The notes under the pieces are model-generated. The model did no database searches. It was given only the letters and a program-made list of their open reading frames with translations, and was not told where the DNA came from. Positions 22,193 through 29,728 of a stretch of 35,429 nucleotides of DNA are shown here, piece by piece; positions within the stretch are counted from its first letter, which is position 1; each line of letters begins with the position of its first letter. The translations under genes were made by a program, and so were the position numbers. Origin of the DNA: DASYYE01 sp035946955 (GTDB taxonomy: Bacteria > Actinomycetota > Actinomycetes > Streptosporangiales > Streptosporangiaceae); assembly GCA_035946955.1 (NCBI GenBank), contig DASYYE010000252.1, positions 1-35,429 on the forward strand, written 5' to 3'.

Positions 22193-24859
22193 GTGTCCGG
22201 CGCAGGCACCAAGGGCAGGCCTTCGACGGTGGATCGGGCGAAGCCCCGGCTGATCGACCGGGGCGGTCTTCTCATCGCGCTGGAGCAAGCGGTCGAGAAG
22301 AAGGTGACGATCATCTCGGCGCCTGCCGGCAGCGGGAAGACGTCGCTGCTGCGCGCATGGGCCGACCGTCCGGGCCAGCCGCACCGGCTTGCCGTCATGC
22401 AGGTGCAACGAGGCCAGCACGACGCCCAGCAGTTCTGGCTTGCACTGCTCAGCGCGGTCCGTCAGGCCTCCCCCGCGACTAGCCACGCGGCACCCCCAGC
22501 AGCGACACCCGACTTCAATGGCCAGGCGATGGCCGACCGGGTGCTGTCGGAACTCGCCGGCCAGTGCGGCCCTCTCATCCTGGTGGTCGACGATCTCCAC
22601 GAGCTGACCTCGCCGGACGCGCTCGCCCAGCTCACCAGCCTGCTGACGGACCTCCCCGGCGGCGTCCACGCAGTGCTGGCCACGCGTCGCGACCTCCCGT
22701 TGCGCCTGCACCAACTGCGCCTGGCAGGCGAGCTAGCCGAGATCCGCGCGGCGGACCTGCGCTTCACCGAACAGGAGACCCGCGAGCTCCTCGACGCCTC
22801 GGGTGTCGCGCTGTCGCAGGCCGGAGCTGCGCTGCTGCACCAGCGGACCGAAGGGTGGGCCGCGGGACTGCGGCTCGCGGTGATCTCACTGGCTGACCAC
22901 CCCGACCCGGAGCGTTTCGTCACGGAGTTCTCCGGGAGCGACCGCACGGTCGCCGAGTACCTGGTCGCAGAAATGCTGGAACGCCAGCCAGACGACGTCA
23001 AGAACCTGCTGTTGCGCACCTCCTTGCTCGACCGCGTCAACGGCGAACTGGCCGACCTGCTCACCGGCGGACCCGGCTCGGAACGGACCCTGCTGGCTCT
23101 GGAGGATGCGAACGCCTTCGTCGTGTCGCTCGACCCGGAGCGGACGTGGTTTCGCTACCACCACCTGTTCGGGGACCTGCTGCGGCTGGAGCTGCGCCGG
23201 GCGCTGCCGGAGGAAGTGCCTGCGCTGCACCGGCGCGCCGCTGAGTGGTTCACCCAGCATGGCCAGGTTGTTGACGCCATCCGCCATATCCAGGCGGCGG
23301 GCGACTGGCCCGCCGCGGCCCGGCTGCTCGCCGACCAGTCGTTCAGCCTGACCCTCGACGGGCAGACACAGACCATCCAGGCGCTCCTGCTGGCCTTTCC
23401 GCAAGGCGCCGACCACCCCGAACTGGCCCTGGTGCGCGCGACAGTGGACCTTGTCCAGGGACGCCTGGACGAGGCAGCTGCCCACCTGGCCATCGCCGAG
23501 ACGTACGTCGAGGCGGCGCCGCCGCAGCGCCAGCGCCGCCTCCAGATAGCGGTTGCGTCACTGGAGCTGTCGCTGGCGAGGCGGCGCGGACACTTTGCCG
23601 GCGTTCTCGAACAGGTCAAATTCCTTGCCTCCCCGGTCAGCGGGCGCTCCGGTGAAGACATCGCGCTCGGCAGCGACCTGCGGGCGGTGGCGCTGATGAA
23701 CCTGGGGATCGCCGAGGCGTGGTCCATGGCGCTGCCAGACGCGGAACACCACCTCCAGGCAGGCGCCACCCTGGCACGGCACATCAGCCGGCCATATCTC
23801 GAAGTCAGCTGCCTCGCGCAGCTCGCCTTCGCGTCGAAGATCCGCCCGTTCGCCGTCACCCGGCGGCGCTGCCACGAGGCAATAGCCCTTGCCGACCGGC
23901 ACGACTGGGGCACCGAGCCCATCGTCGCGCCCGCGCTGGTAACGCTGGTCGCCAACCTGGCCTGGACGGGTGAGTTCGACGAAGGCGAGCGATGGCTGGA
24001 GCGCACCGAACGGGCCCTGCAGACCGACACCGGGCCCGATATCAGGGTGCTTGTGCACATTGCGAGCGGCATGCTGCAGGCTGGCCGGGGCCGCCACCAC
24101 GAGGCGCTGAAGGAGTTCAGCGCGGCCGAATACCTGCGGTCCCACCTGGCGGGACCGCACGCGCTGGCCAGCCAGGCGACCGGCTGGATGCTTGCCGCCC
24201 AGGCCCGCGCCGGGCTGCCCGGCGAAGCCCGCGCCCGCCTTACGGCACTGGATGACGAGCGGGCCAGCTCAGGCGAGGTCGGTAATGCCCGCGCGGTGGT
24301 CTGCCTCGCGGAAGGCGACCCGGCCGCGGCCCTCGCCGCTGTGCAGGGTGCCCTGGACGGCACGGCACCGGTCGTCGGTTACCCCACGCTCGTGGAGACC
24401 AACCTGCTGGCCGGGCTCGCCCACCGTGGTCTCGGTGACCAGCGCGCGGCGGTCCAGGCTGCCGAACGCGCGCTCAGCCTCGCCGAGCCCGACAGGCTGG
24501 TCCTGCCGTTCGTGATGACCGGCTCAGGAGAGCTGCTGGCGGATGTGCCGCGGCACGAGACGGCTCACGCGGCGCTTCTCACCGACATCCTCGACGTCTT
24601 GCGCGGCTCATCCCTGGCGGCCAGAGCACTGTCCTCGCCGCCGTACACGGAGGAGCTCAGCCCAACCGAGCTGAGGGTTCTGCGCTACCTCCCGACGAAC
24701 CTGTCCCGGCTTGAGATCGCGAGCGAACTGTCGGTGTCGGTGAACACAGTCAACACGCACGTCCGCAATATCTACGCCAAGCTCCAGGCCCGTGACCGCT
24801 CCTCGGCCGTGCAGCGGGCGCGAGAGCTGCGGCTGCTGTCGGCGGGACTTACTCGTTAG
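22193..24859 (+). CDS. MalT-like large LuxR-family regulator
   Basis: An ATP-binding transcriptional activator of about 888 residues. A STAND-type NTPase at the N-terminus has Walker A APAGSGKTSLL (about 43-51) and Walker B LILVVDDLHEL. A long helical TPR-like middle part would sense an inducer. The C-terminus is a LuxR HTH: LSPTELRVLRYL, then SRLEIASELSVSVNTVNTHVRNIYAKL. The order and length match MalT/LAL regulators. Start choice is uncertain: the frame opens at 22151, but a TTGACA promoter overlaps it, so GTG at 22193 (or 22229) is preferred. Divergent from the GH15 gene with about 110 bases between starts, it likely controls that gene in response to maltodextrin or trehalose-type sugars, by analogy with MalT. 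Confidence 0.88.
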   Translation: MSGAGTKGRPSTVDRAKPRLIDRGGLLIALEQAVEKKVTIISAPAGSGKTSLLRAWADRPGQPHRLAVMQVQRGQHDAQQFWLALLSAVRQASPATSHAAPPAATPDFNGQAMADRVLSELAGQCGPLILVVDDLHELTSPDALAQLTSLLTDLPGGVHAVLATRRDLPLRLHQLRLAGELAEIRAADLRFTEQETRELLDASGVALSQAGAALLHQRTEGWAAGLRLAVISLADHPDPERFVTEFSGSDRTVAEYLVAEMLERQPDDVKNLLLRTSLLDRVNGELADLLTGGPGSERTLLALEDANAFVVSLDPERTWFRYHHLFGDLLRLELRRALPEEVPALHRRAAEWFTQHGQVVDAIRHIQAAGDWPAAARLLADQSFSLTLDGQTQTIQALLLAFPQGADHPELALVRATVDLVQGRLDEAAAHLAIAETYVEAAPPQRQRRLQIAVASLELSLARRRGHFAGVLEQVKFLASPVSGRSGEDIALGSDLRAVALMNLGIAEAWSMALPDAEHHLQAGATLARHISRPYLEVSCLAQLAFASKIRPFAVTRRRCHEAIALADRHDWGTEPIVAPALVTLVANLAWTGEFDEGERWLERTERALQTDTGPDIRVLVHIASGMLQAGRGRHHEALKEFSAAEYLRSHLAGPHALASQATGWMLAAQARAGLPGEARARLTALDDERASSGEVGNARAVVCLAEGDPAAALAAVQGALDGTAPVVGYPTLVETNLLAGLAHRGLGDQRAAVQAAERALSLAEPDRLVLPFVMTGSGELLADVPRHETAHAALLTDILDVLRGSSLAARALSSPPYTEELSPTELRVLRYLPTNLSRLEIASELSVSVNTVNTHVRNIYAKLQARDRSSAVQRARELRLLSAGLTR

Positions 24860-24880
24860 CACGCTCACCTGATTTGGGTG

Positions 24881-25165
24881 ATGAGAGTTCACCTGCCAGC
24901 ACTCGACCATGGCCTCATGGACCTGGCGCCTGCCCGGTATGCGATCCGGATCCGCGGCCACCTCGGCGCCACGGTGCTGTCCGCGTTCCCGGCGCTGGTG
25001 CCGCAGCGGCGCGGTGCCGACACCGTGCTCACCGGCCTCCTGGACCGGTCGGCACTGTACGGGGTGCTGGCTGAGGTCGATGCGCTCGGTCTCGACCTCG
25101 TCGAGGTCCGCCAGGTCATGCCACAGCGCAGATCACCAGAATCAGGTGACATCCGCTCACCATGA
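24881..25165 (+). CDS. Small conserved actinobacterial protein
   Basis: A 94-residue protein of unknown function. The core reads YAIRIRGHLGATVLSAF, then RGADTVLTGLLD and SALYGVLAEVDALGLDLVEVRQ. This resembles the short alpha/beta proteins that actinobacteria often encode next to regulators; I know no biochemical role. It begins 21 bases after the MalT-like gene; GTG 24878, ATG 24881 and ATG 24917 are all possible starts and none has a strong ribosome site. Probably co-transcribed with the regulator. Confidence 0.65.
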   Translation: MRVHLPALDHGLMDLAPARYAIRIRGHLGATVLSAFPALVPQRRGADTVLTGLLDRSALYGVLAEVDALGLDLVEVRQVMPQRRSPESGDIRSP

Positions 25166-25223
25166 CGGCCACTAGCTTCAGGTCACACGACAGACATACC
25201 AGCCAGGGAAAGGAGCGGGCCTG

Positions 25224-25907
25224 GTGGCTGAGGAGTCAGGCCGCGCTGAGCGGCTGCAGCAGGCGCGCTCCCACCTCCGCGACGCCGACCCGGTGCTGGC
25301 GCGGCTCATCGACGACCGGCCCGGCTTCGACCCGCAGGCGTGGCTGGCGCAGCTGGCACCGATGGACCTGTTTGGCGCCCTGCTGTTCCAGGTCACCGGC
25401 CAGCAGCTGTCCGTCGCGGCGACCCGCCGGACCCTGGCCCGCATTCAGGAACTGTTCGGCGGCCACCTGCCCTCAACCACCGAACTGCTGGGGGCAGACC
25501 CCGGCAAGCTCCGCGAGGCCGGGCTGTCGAGGCGCAAGGTCACGACACTGCGCGACCTCGCCGAGCGTATGTCGGACGGCCGGCTGGACCCGGAGGCCTT
25601 GCGCGAGCTGCCCGACGACGAGCTCATGACACAGCTCACCGCCGTCTCGGGCATCGGCCCCTGGACTGTGCAGGGCGCCCTCATCATCGCGCTCGGCCGG
25701 GAAGACGTCGTCCTGCCCGGCGACCTCGCGCTCCGTAAGGCTGTCCAGGCCGTCTACCAGCTCGACCACCTCCCCACCCAGCAGGAGGTGCTCGGCATCG
25801 CCGAGAAATGGCGGCCCTACCGCAGCCTGGCCATCAGCTACCTGTTCTCCGCCGCGTTCGAGCCGACCCAGGCACCACCGGCCGGCTCCTTACCCAACGA
25901 ACATTGA
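25224..25907 (+). CDS. alkA: DNA-3-methyladenine glycosylase (AlkA/HhH-GPD)
   Basis: Removes alkylated bases from DNA in base-excision repair. The 227-residue protein is all helical with MDLFGALLFQVTGQQLSVAA, the helix-hairpin-helix LTAVSGIGPWTVQGAL (139-154) and the catalytic Asp167 in LPGDLALRKA. It lacks the N-terminal beta-domain of E. coli AlkA and the iron-sulfur Cys motif of EndoIII, matching the short AlkA class. The GTG start has AAAGGAG 8 bases upstream. The next gene starts 14 bases after its stop, but their functions are not obviously linked. Confidence 0.92.
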   Translation: MAEESGRAERLQQARSHLRDADPVLARLIDDRPGFDPQAWLAQLAPMDLFGALLFQVTGQQLSVAATRRTLARIQELFGGHLPSTTELLGADPGKLREAGLSRRKVTTLRDLAERMSDGRLDPEALRELPDDELMTQLTAVSGIGPWTVQGALIIALGREDVVLPGDLALRKAVQAVYQLDHLPTQQEVLGIAEKWRPYRSLAISYLFSAAFEPTQAPPAGSLPNEH

Positions 25908-25921
25908 GAAAGAGGACTAAG

Positions 25922-26575
25922 ATGGCTATTTCGGACACCACGGTTGCCATCATCGGCACCGGCAACATCGGCAGCAGGCTCGCGGCGAACTTCGCGGCCG
26001 GCGGTCAGGACTTCCTCCTGGCCGGCCGGGACCAGGAGGCCGTCCACAAGCTCGCGTCAGACCTGGACGGCCACGCCGAAGCAGTGAGCGTCGACGAGGC
26101 GGTCGAGCGGGCCGACGTGCTCGTGTTCGCCGTCTGGTTCGACATCTTCAAGCAGCTCATCGCGGAGTACGGCGCGCGGCTTGCCGGCAAGGTGATCGTC
26201 GACCCGACGAACGCGGTCGCACCGGATGACACCGGCAACTACCGCAAGGTCATCGGCGACCAGGAGTCCTCGGGCCAGATCCTGGCCGGGCTGCTGCCCA
26301 CCGGGGCCCGGCTGGTCAAGGCGTTCGGCACACTCTCGGCCGGCTCCCTGTCCGCAGCGGCGCGGCGCGAGCCCGAACGCGCTGTGCAGTTCTACGCCGC
26401 GGACGACGCCGCCGCGGGCGACCTGGTCGCTGACCTGATCCGGGCAGGTGGCTATGAGCCGGTCCTGGTAGGCGGACTGGACCAGTCGATCCGCATCGAG
26501 ATGTTCGGCGACCTGCACGAATACGGCGCCCTCGGCCGGGTCGTGACCAAGCCGGAGGCGCTGGCGGCGATCTGA
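25922..26575 (+). CDS. NADP-dependent F420 reductase-like oxidoreductase
   Basis: A 217-residue Rossmann protein. VAIIGTGNIGSRLAANF at the N-terminus binds the dinucleotide, AGRDQEAVHKL follows with an Arg suited to NADP, then VLVFAVWFD and IVDPTNAVAPDD, typical of the F420-dependent NADP reductase family. VKAFGTLSAG and YAADDAAAGDLVADLI complete the fold. It has no separate C-terminal catalytic domain. ATG with AGAGGA 6 bases upstream sets the start. Whether the substrate is F420H2 or another hydride carrier cannot be read from sequence. Confidence 0.88.
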   Translation: MAISDTTVAIIGTGNIGSRLAANFAAGGQDFLLAGRDQEAVHKLASDLDGHAEAVSVDEAVERADVLVFAVWFDIFKQLIAEYGARLAGKVIVDPTNAVAPDDTGNYRKVIGDQESSGQILAGLLPTGARLVKAFGTLSAGSLSAAARREPERAVQFYAADDAAAGDLVADLIRAGGYEPVLVGGLDQSIRIEMFGDLHEYGALGRVVTKPEALAAI

Positions 26576-26645
26576 TGTGATCGCTGGCCCCGGGAGCTGC
26601 CGCACGTGAGGCGCGGCTGACCTGGCCACGGCCGCACGGGCAGCG

Positions 26646-27872
26646 CTATTCGGTGAGCGGGTCTGTTCCGTCGGCCAGGCGGTGTGCGACAGCGAACCAC
26701 CAGGGGATGCTGAGCAGGAGGACGAGCGCGAGACCAAGGAACAGCGGCGGTGGCCGTAGCGCGCCGACACCGAGGCACGCTACGGCCACCGCCGCGCAGA
26801 GGCGGGCTAGTGGCCGGTAGAGGCCGCGGTCGCGGTGCCAGGCTCGCAGGCTCGTGGCCACGAGCATCGTGGCACACAGCACCACGGCGGTCCCCGCGCA
26901 CAGCAGCCACGCCGTGGCGGCCGGGGCGCGGCCCTCATGGGCGTGGTCGACGAGGCTGACCATGGCCGCGCCCATCGCGGCGATGGCGGCGGTGAGAGGC
27001 AGATGGCTGAGCATCCACTGGACGGTGGCCGCCGGTGCCGGCCTGGTGGGACGGTGCCCGGCGAAGTCGAAGTACGTCCACCAGGCGCCGAAGCCGACCA
27101 CCACGGCGACCAGCCCGACGGCGAGGGTGAGCCCGCTGATCGGCTCGTGGGCCAATCCGGCGACGACACCGGTGAGGGTCTCGCCGAGCACGATGATGGT
27201 GAACGCGCCGAACCGTTCGATGAGCGAGTCGGTGACGACAACCGAGGCCGCCTGCTCCGGGGTGGCGAACATCACGGCTACGAATCCGGCCAGGTAGGCG
27301 GCGTCGAGCAGGCCCCAGGCCGGGATGCGGGCGCTGGCGGGCAGGAAGGCGGTGCCGGCCAGCAGGACGGCACAGGCAGCTGTCCCGGCGACGAACACCC
27401 GGCTCGGCTGGCGGTATTCAGGCTGGGAGCCGCGGGCTGCCCGCAGCCATAGCACGGCCAGGACCGCGAACAGCACTCCCGCGGCGATGGCGAACGAAGC
27501 GCCCCGCGCACCGCCCGCCTCGGGAACGAAGGCACCCATCGCGACCAGCACCAGGATCTGCAGCAGGAACGTGCTCCGGGCGCGGGCATCGTCGTGACCG
27601 TGCAGCTCGTGGAGGAGGCTGCCGTTGGCCCAGGCAATCCAGACCAGCGCGAACACCACCACGAACTCACCAACTCCTGGCCAGGTCAGGTCCCCGGCCA
27701 GGTGGCGGGCGGCCTGGGCGACCAGCACGACCACGGCGAGGTCGTAGAAGAGTTCGAGCGGGCCGACCGTGCGCTCGCGCGGCTGCTCTCCGTGCGGGCG
27801 GGGCGGCTGCCACAAGGAACGGCGCAGCCGGGCCCAGCGTTCCTGGTGAGTGGTCGCGCCAGCGGCGTTCAC
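26646..27872 (-). CDS. Low temperature requirement A (LtrA) family membrane protein
   Basis: A 408-residue multi-spanning membrane protein with about eleven hydrophobic helices. Family marks are VGPLELFYDLAVVVLVAQ near residue 36 and LIERFGAFTIIVLGETLTGVV near 220. LtrA was named from a Listeria cold-sensitive mutant; its biochemical activity is unknown. The GTG start has no ribosome site, but TAACAT lies exactly 6 bases upstream, so the mRNA is probably leaderless. It is convergent with the F420-reductase-like gene across 70 bases, with no clear terminator. Confidence 0.9.
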   Translation of the reverse strand: MNAAGATTHQERWARLRRSLWQPPRPHGEQPRERTVGPLELFYDLAVVVLVAQAARHLAGDLTWPGVGEFVVVFALVWIAWANGSLLHELHGHDDARARSTFLLQILVLVAMGAFVPEAGGARGASFAIAAGVLFAVLAVLWLRAARGSQPEYRQPSRVFVAGTAACAVLLAGTAFLPASARIPAWGLLDAAYLAGFVAVMFATPEQAASVVVTDSLIERFGAFTIIVLGETLTGVVAGLAHEPISGLTLAVGLVAVVVGFGAWWTYFDFAGHRPTRPAPAATVQWMLSHLPLTAAIAAMGAAMVSLVDHAHEGRAPAATAWLLCAGTAVVLCATMLVATSLRAWHRDRGLYRPLARLCAAVAVACLGVGALRPPPLFLGLALVLLLSIPWWFAVAHRLADGTDPLTE

Positions 27873-27878
27873 CTGGTC

Positions 27879-27884
27879 ATGTTA
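27879..27884 (-). promoter_or_regulatory. Candidate -10 for ltrA (leaderless)
   Basis: TAACAT, then GACCAG, then the GTG start. The spacing puts transcription start at the G of GTG. Confidence 0.5.
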
Positions 27885-27943
27885 GGGCCGCGCCAGCCAG
27901 GGTTCGTCCGTACACGACGCGTCGGTGCCGCTGATCGCCACGT

Positions 27944-28051
27944 TCAGGTCCCCTGCGGACGGGTGGCCAGAACATAGCGCAGCAGAGGCAGCTCGCCTAT
28001 GGACTCGATACGGTACCCGGCCGCCGTTGCGAGGTCCTCCAGTGGGCCGAC
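27944..28051 (-). pseudogene. 3' remnant of a SAM-dependent methyltransferase gene
   Basis: An open 35-codon tail read on the minus strand: VGPLEDLATAAGYRIES, then IGELPLLRYVLATRP and a TGA stop. This resembles the C-terminal strand and hairpin of class I methyltransferases (LEDLxxxAGY, then RYVLATRP). No start codon, ribosome site or AdoMet-binding part exists upstream; the similarity stops near 28051, where a TetR fragment on the other strand begins. A broken gene is the simplest reading. Family identity rests on the tail only. Confidence 0.5.
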
Positions 28052-28053
28052 AC

Positions 28054-28305
28054 TCGGCCCGTGCGGTGGCCGGCCACCTGGCCGACCTCATCCGCTACGC
28101 CCAGGCCGAGGGTGCCGTCCGCGCCAGCGCCGACCCGGCCGCCGCAGCTTGGCTGCTGCTTTCCGTACTGTCGGCGCGGCGGCTGCGGGCGGCCGCGATG
28201 CCGGACGGCCTGGAGGCCGCCGTCGCCTCCCTCACCCGCCAGGCACTCACACCGTGCAACACCCCGGCAGACGTGAGCCCCGGCAGGGCCGGGGATGGTC
28301 AGTGA
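28054..28305 (+). pseudogene. 3' remnant of a TetR-family regulator gene
   Basis: The frame reads HLADLIRYAQAEGAVR, then DPAAAAWLLLSVLSARRLR, AAAMPDGLEAAVASL and a stop at 28303. This matches the C-terminal ligand-domain end of TetR regulators (glutamine/glycine turn, then DPEAAAWLLL). The DNA-binding half is missing: upstream codons in the same frame (27925-28053) show no HTH. The missing 5' side meets the missing 5' side of a methyltransferase fragment on the other strand at the same place, implying one deletion. Confidence 0.6.
28278..28294 (-). terminator. GC hairpin after the amine oxidase
   Basis: CCCCGGC, loop of three, GCCGGGG: a 7-bp perfect stem 5 bases past the amine oxidase stop, inside the end of the TetR remnant. 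No U tract on either strand. Confidence 0.5.
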
Positions 28306-29666
28306 CCTGCTGTGAGCGCTTGGGCCACTTCACTGGCGGCTCTCTTGCCGGACTGGACTGCCCCGTCCATATAGCCGCTCCAGTCCGTGGCCGTCTCCGT
28401 GCCCGCCCAGTGCAGCAGGCCCGATGACCGGCGCAGCGCGGCACCGAACTGGGTCCAGGTACCGGGCGGGAAATGGGCACCGTAGCAGCCGCGGGTCCAC
28501 GGGTCGGCGGTCCAGTCGTGCTCGACGTACGCCGATGGCCGGGCCGCGGCGGGGCCGAAGTACCGGCCGAACGAGGCGAGCACCTCGGCGCGGCGCTGCG
28601 CGGGGTCGGCCCGGGCAAGACGGCGGGCCTCCGCGGCCGTGACGAACCCGAGCAGGACGCCGGGTGAGCCCGCAGGCGGCCCGGTGTCGAAGGTGACCCG
28701 GGCGCCTGGGCCGTCCGAGGTCGCCTGGCCGTTGTACCCGGCGTCCCGCCAGAATGCCGTGTCGTACACGGCCAGGCACTTGATCACTGAGCCCATGGGA
28801 GCGGCCTGGGTGAGCTGGTCGCGGTCCGCTGGCAGCGGCGGGTCGTAGCAGATGCGCCCGGCCAGGGCGGGAGGGACAGCGACCACGGCGCGGCGCCCGG
28901 TGGCCGCCAGGCCGGCCGCGTGCGCGGTGACCCGCGACGGTCTCTGCTCGATCCGCGACACGGGGACGCCGAGCCGGACGCTGCCGGGGCCGAGCTGGTG
29001 GGCCGCCCTGATCGCGATCAGCTGCGACCCGCCGCTGAACCGGTCCTGCTGCGCCGCCCCTGCGGTCTCGGTGAGCTGGCGGAACCCGCCCGCCGAGCGC
29101 AGGTAGAACAGGACGTGCAGGAGCGAGACCTCACCCGGCTCGCAGGCGAGCACCCCCTGGCTGAACGAATCGACCGCGAACCGCCCGAGCCGCGTCCTCA
29201 CATGCCGCCTGGCCCAGTCGGCCAGTGTCCGGGTGTCGGCGGCCGCCGCACCAGCGGCCTCCCACGGCGCCTGCACCGGAACCCGGCGTGCCATCCGGTC
29301 GAGGGTCAGGATGGCCTGGCCTGCGTCGGCCAGCTGCACCGGGTTCACCCGTGGGATTGACCGGTAGCCGTAACGCCTGCCACCGGTCTCCAGGACCGTC
29401 AGCCCCTGGGTGAAGACCGGACAGGTTGCCACGCCAAGCTCGGCGGCCAGCCCGAGGGCGTGCCGCTGGGCAGGCCCCACGAACTGGCCGCCCACGTCGA
29501 CGGTGAGGCCGTCGGCCACGACGTGGTTCAGAACCCGTCCCCCGACCCGGTCCCGTGCCTCGAGCACCAGCACGCTGTGTCCCGCTCGCTGGAGTTCCCT
29601 GGCCGCGGTCAGGCCGGCAAGGCCTGCGCCCACCACGATGACATCGGCTTCGGCACGACGGGCCAT
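28299..29666 (-). CDS. Flavin monoamine oxidase family protein
   Basis: A 455-residue FAD-dependent amine oxidase oxidising primary or polyamines to aldehyde, ammonia and hydrogen peroxide. FAD-binding VIVVGAGLAGLTAAREL is at 9-25, followed by LEARDRVGGR and DVGGQFVG. GSVIKCLAVYDTAFWR has Lys296, the lysine hydrogen-bonded to flavin N5 in mammalian MAO. RGCYGAHFPPG has Cys394 at the position of the MAO covalent-flavin cysteine, and HWAGTETATDWSGYMDGA closes the FAD site. It has no signal peptide or C-terminal membrane anchor, so it is soluble. No ribosome site; TAGAAC lies 7 bases before the ATG. The substrate is unknown; no amine-uptake gene is adjacent. Confidence 0.92.
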   Translation of the reverse strand: MARRAEADVIVVGAGLAGLTAARELQRAGHSVLVLEARDRVGGRVLNHVVADGLTVDVGGQFVGPAQRHALGLAAELGVATCPVFTQGLTVLETGGRRYGYRSIPRVNPVQLADAGQAILTLDRMARRVPVQAPWEAAGAAAADTRTLADWARRHVRTRLGRFAVDSFSQGVLACEPGEVSLLHVLFYLRSAGGFRQLTETAGAAQQDRFSGGSQLIAIRAAHQLGPGSVRLGVPVSRIEQRPSRVTAHAAGLAATGRRAVVAVPPALAGRICYDPPLPADRDQLTQAAPMGSVIKCLAVYDTAFWRDAGYNGQATSDGPGARVTFDTGPPAGSPGVLLGFVTAAEARRLARADPAQRRAEVLASFGRYFGPAAARPSAYVEHDWTADPWTRGCYGAHFPPGTWTQFGAALRRSSGLLHWAGTETATDWSGYMDGAVQSGKRAASEVAQALTAGH

Positions 29667-29728
29667 GCCACATGTTCTAGCAGTGATCGCGGTGGCGGGA
29701 AGCTGTCCTGGCTGCCGTCAGGCGGCGG

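Noticed and set aside
20252..22714. Extending the GH15 protein to 22714
   Set aside because: The extra N-terminal 212 residues are antisense to the MalT-like gene and lack family similarity; the ATG at 22078 has a ribosome site and begins the conserved region.
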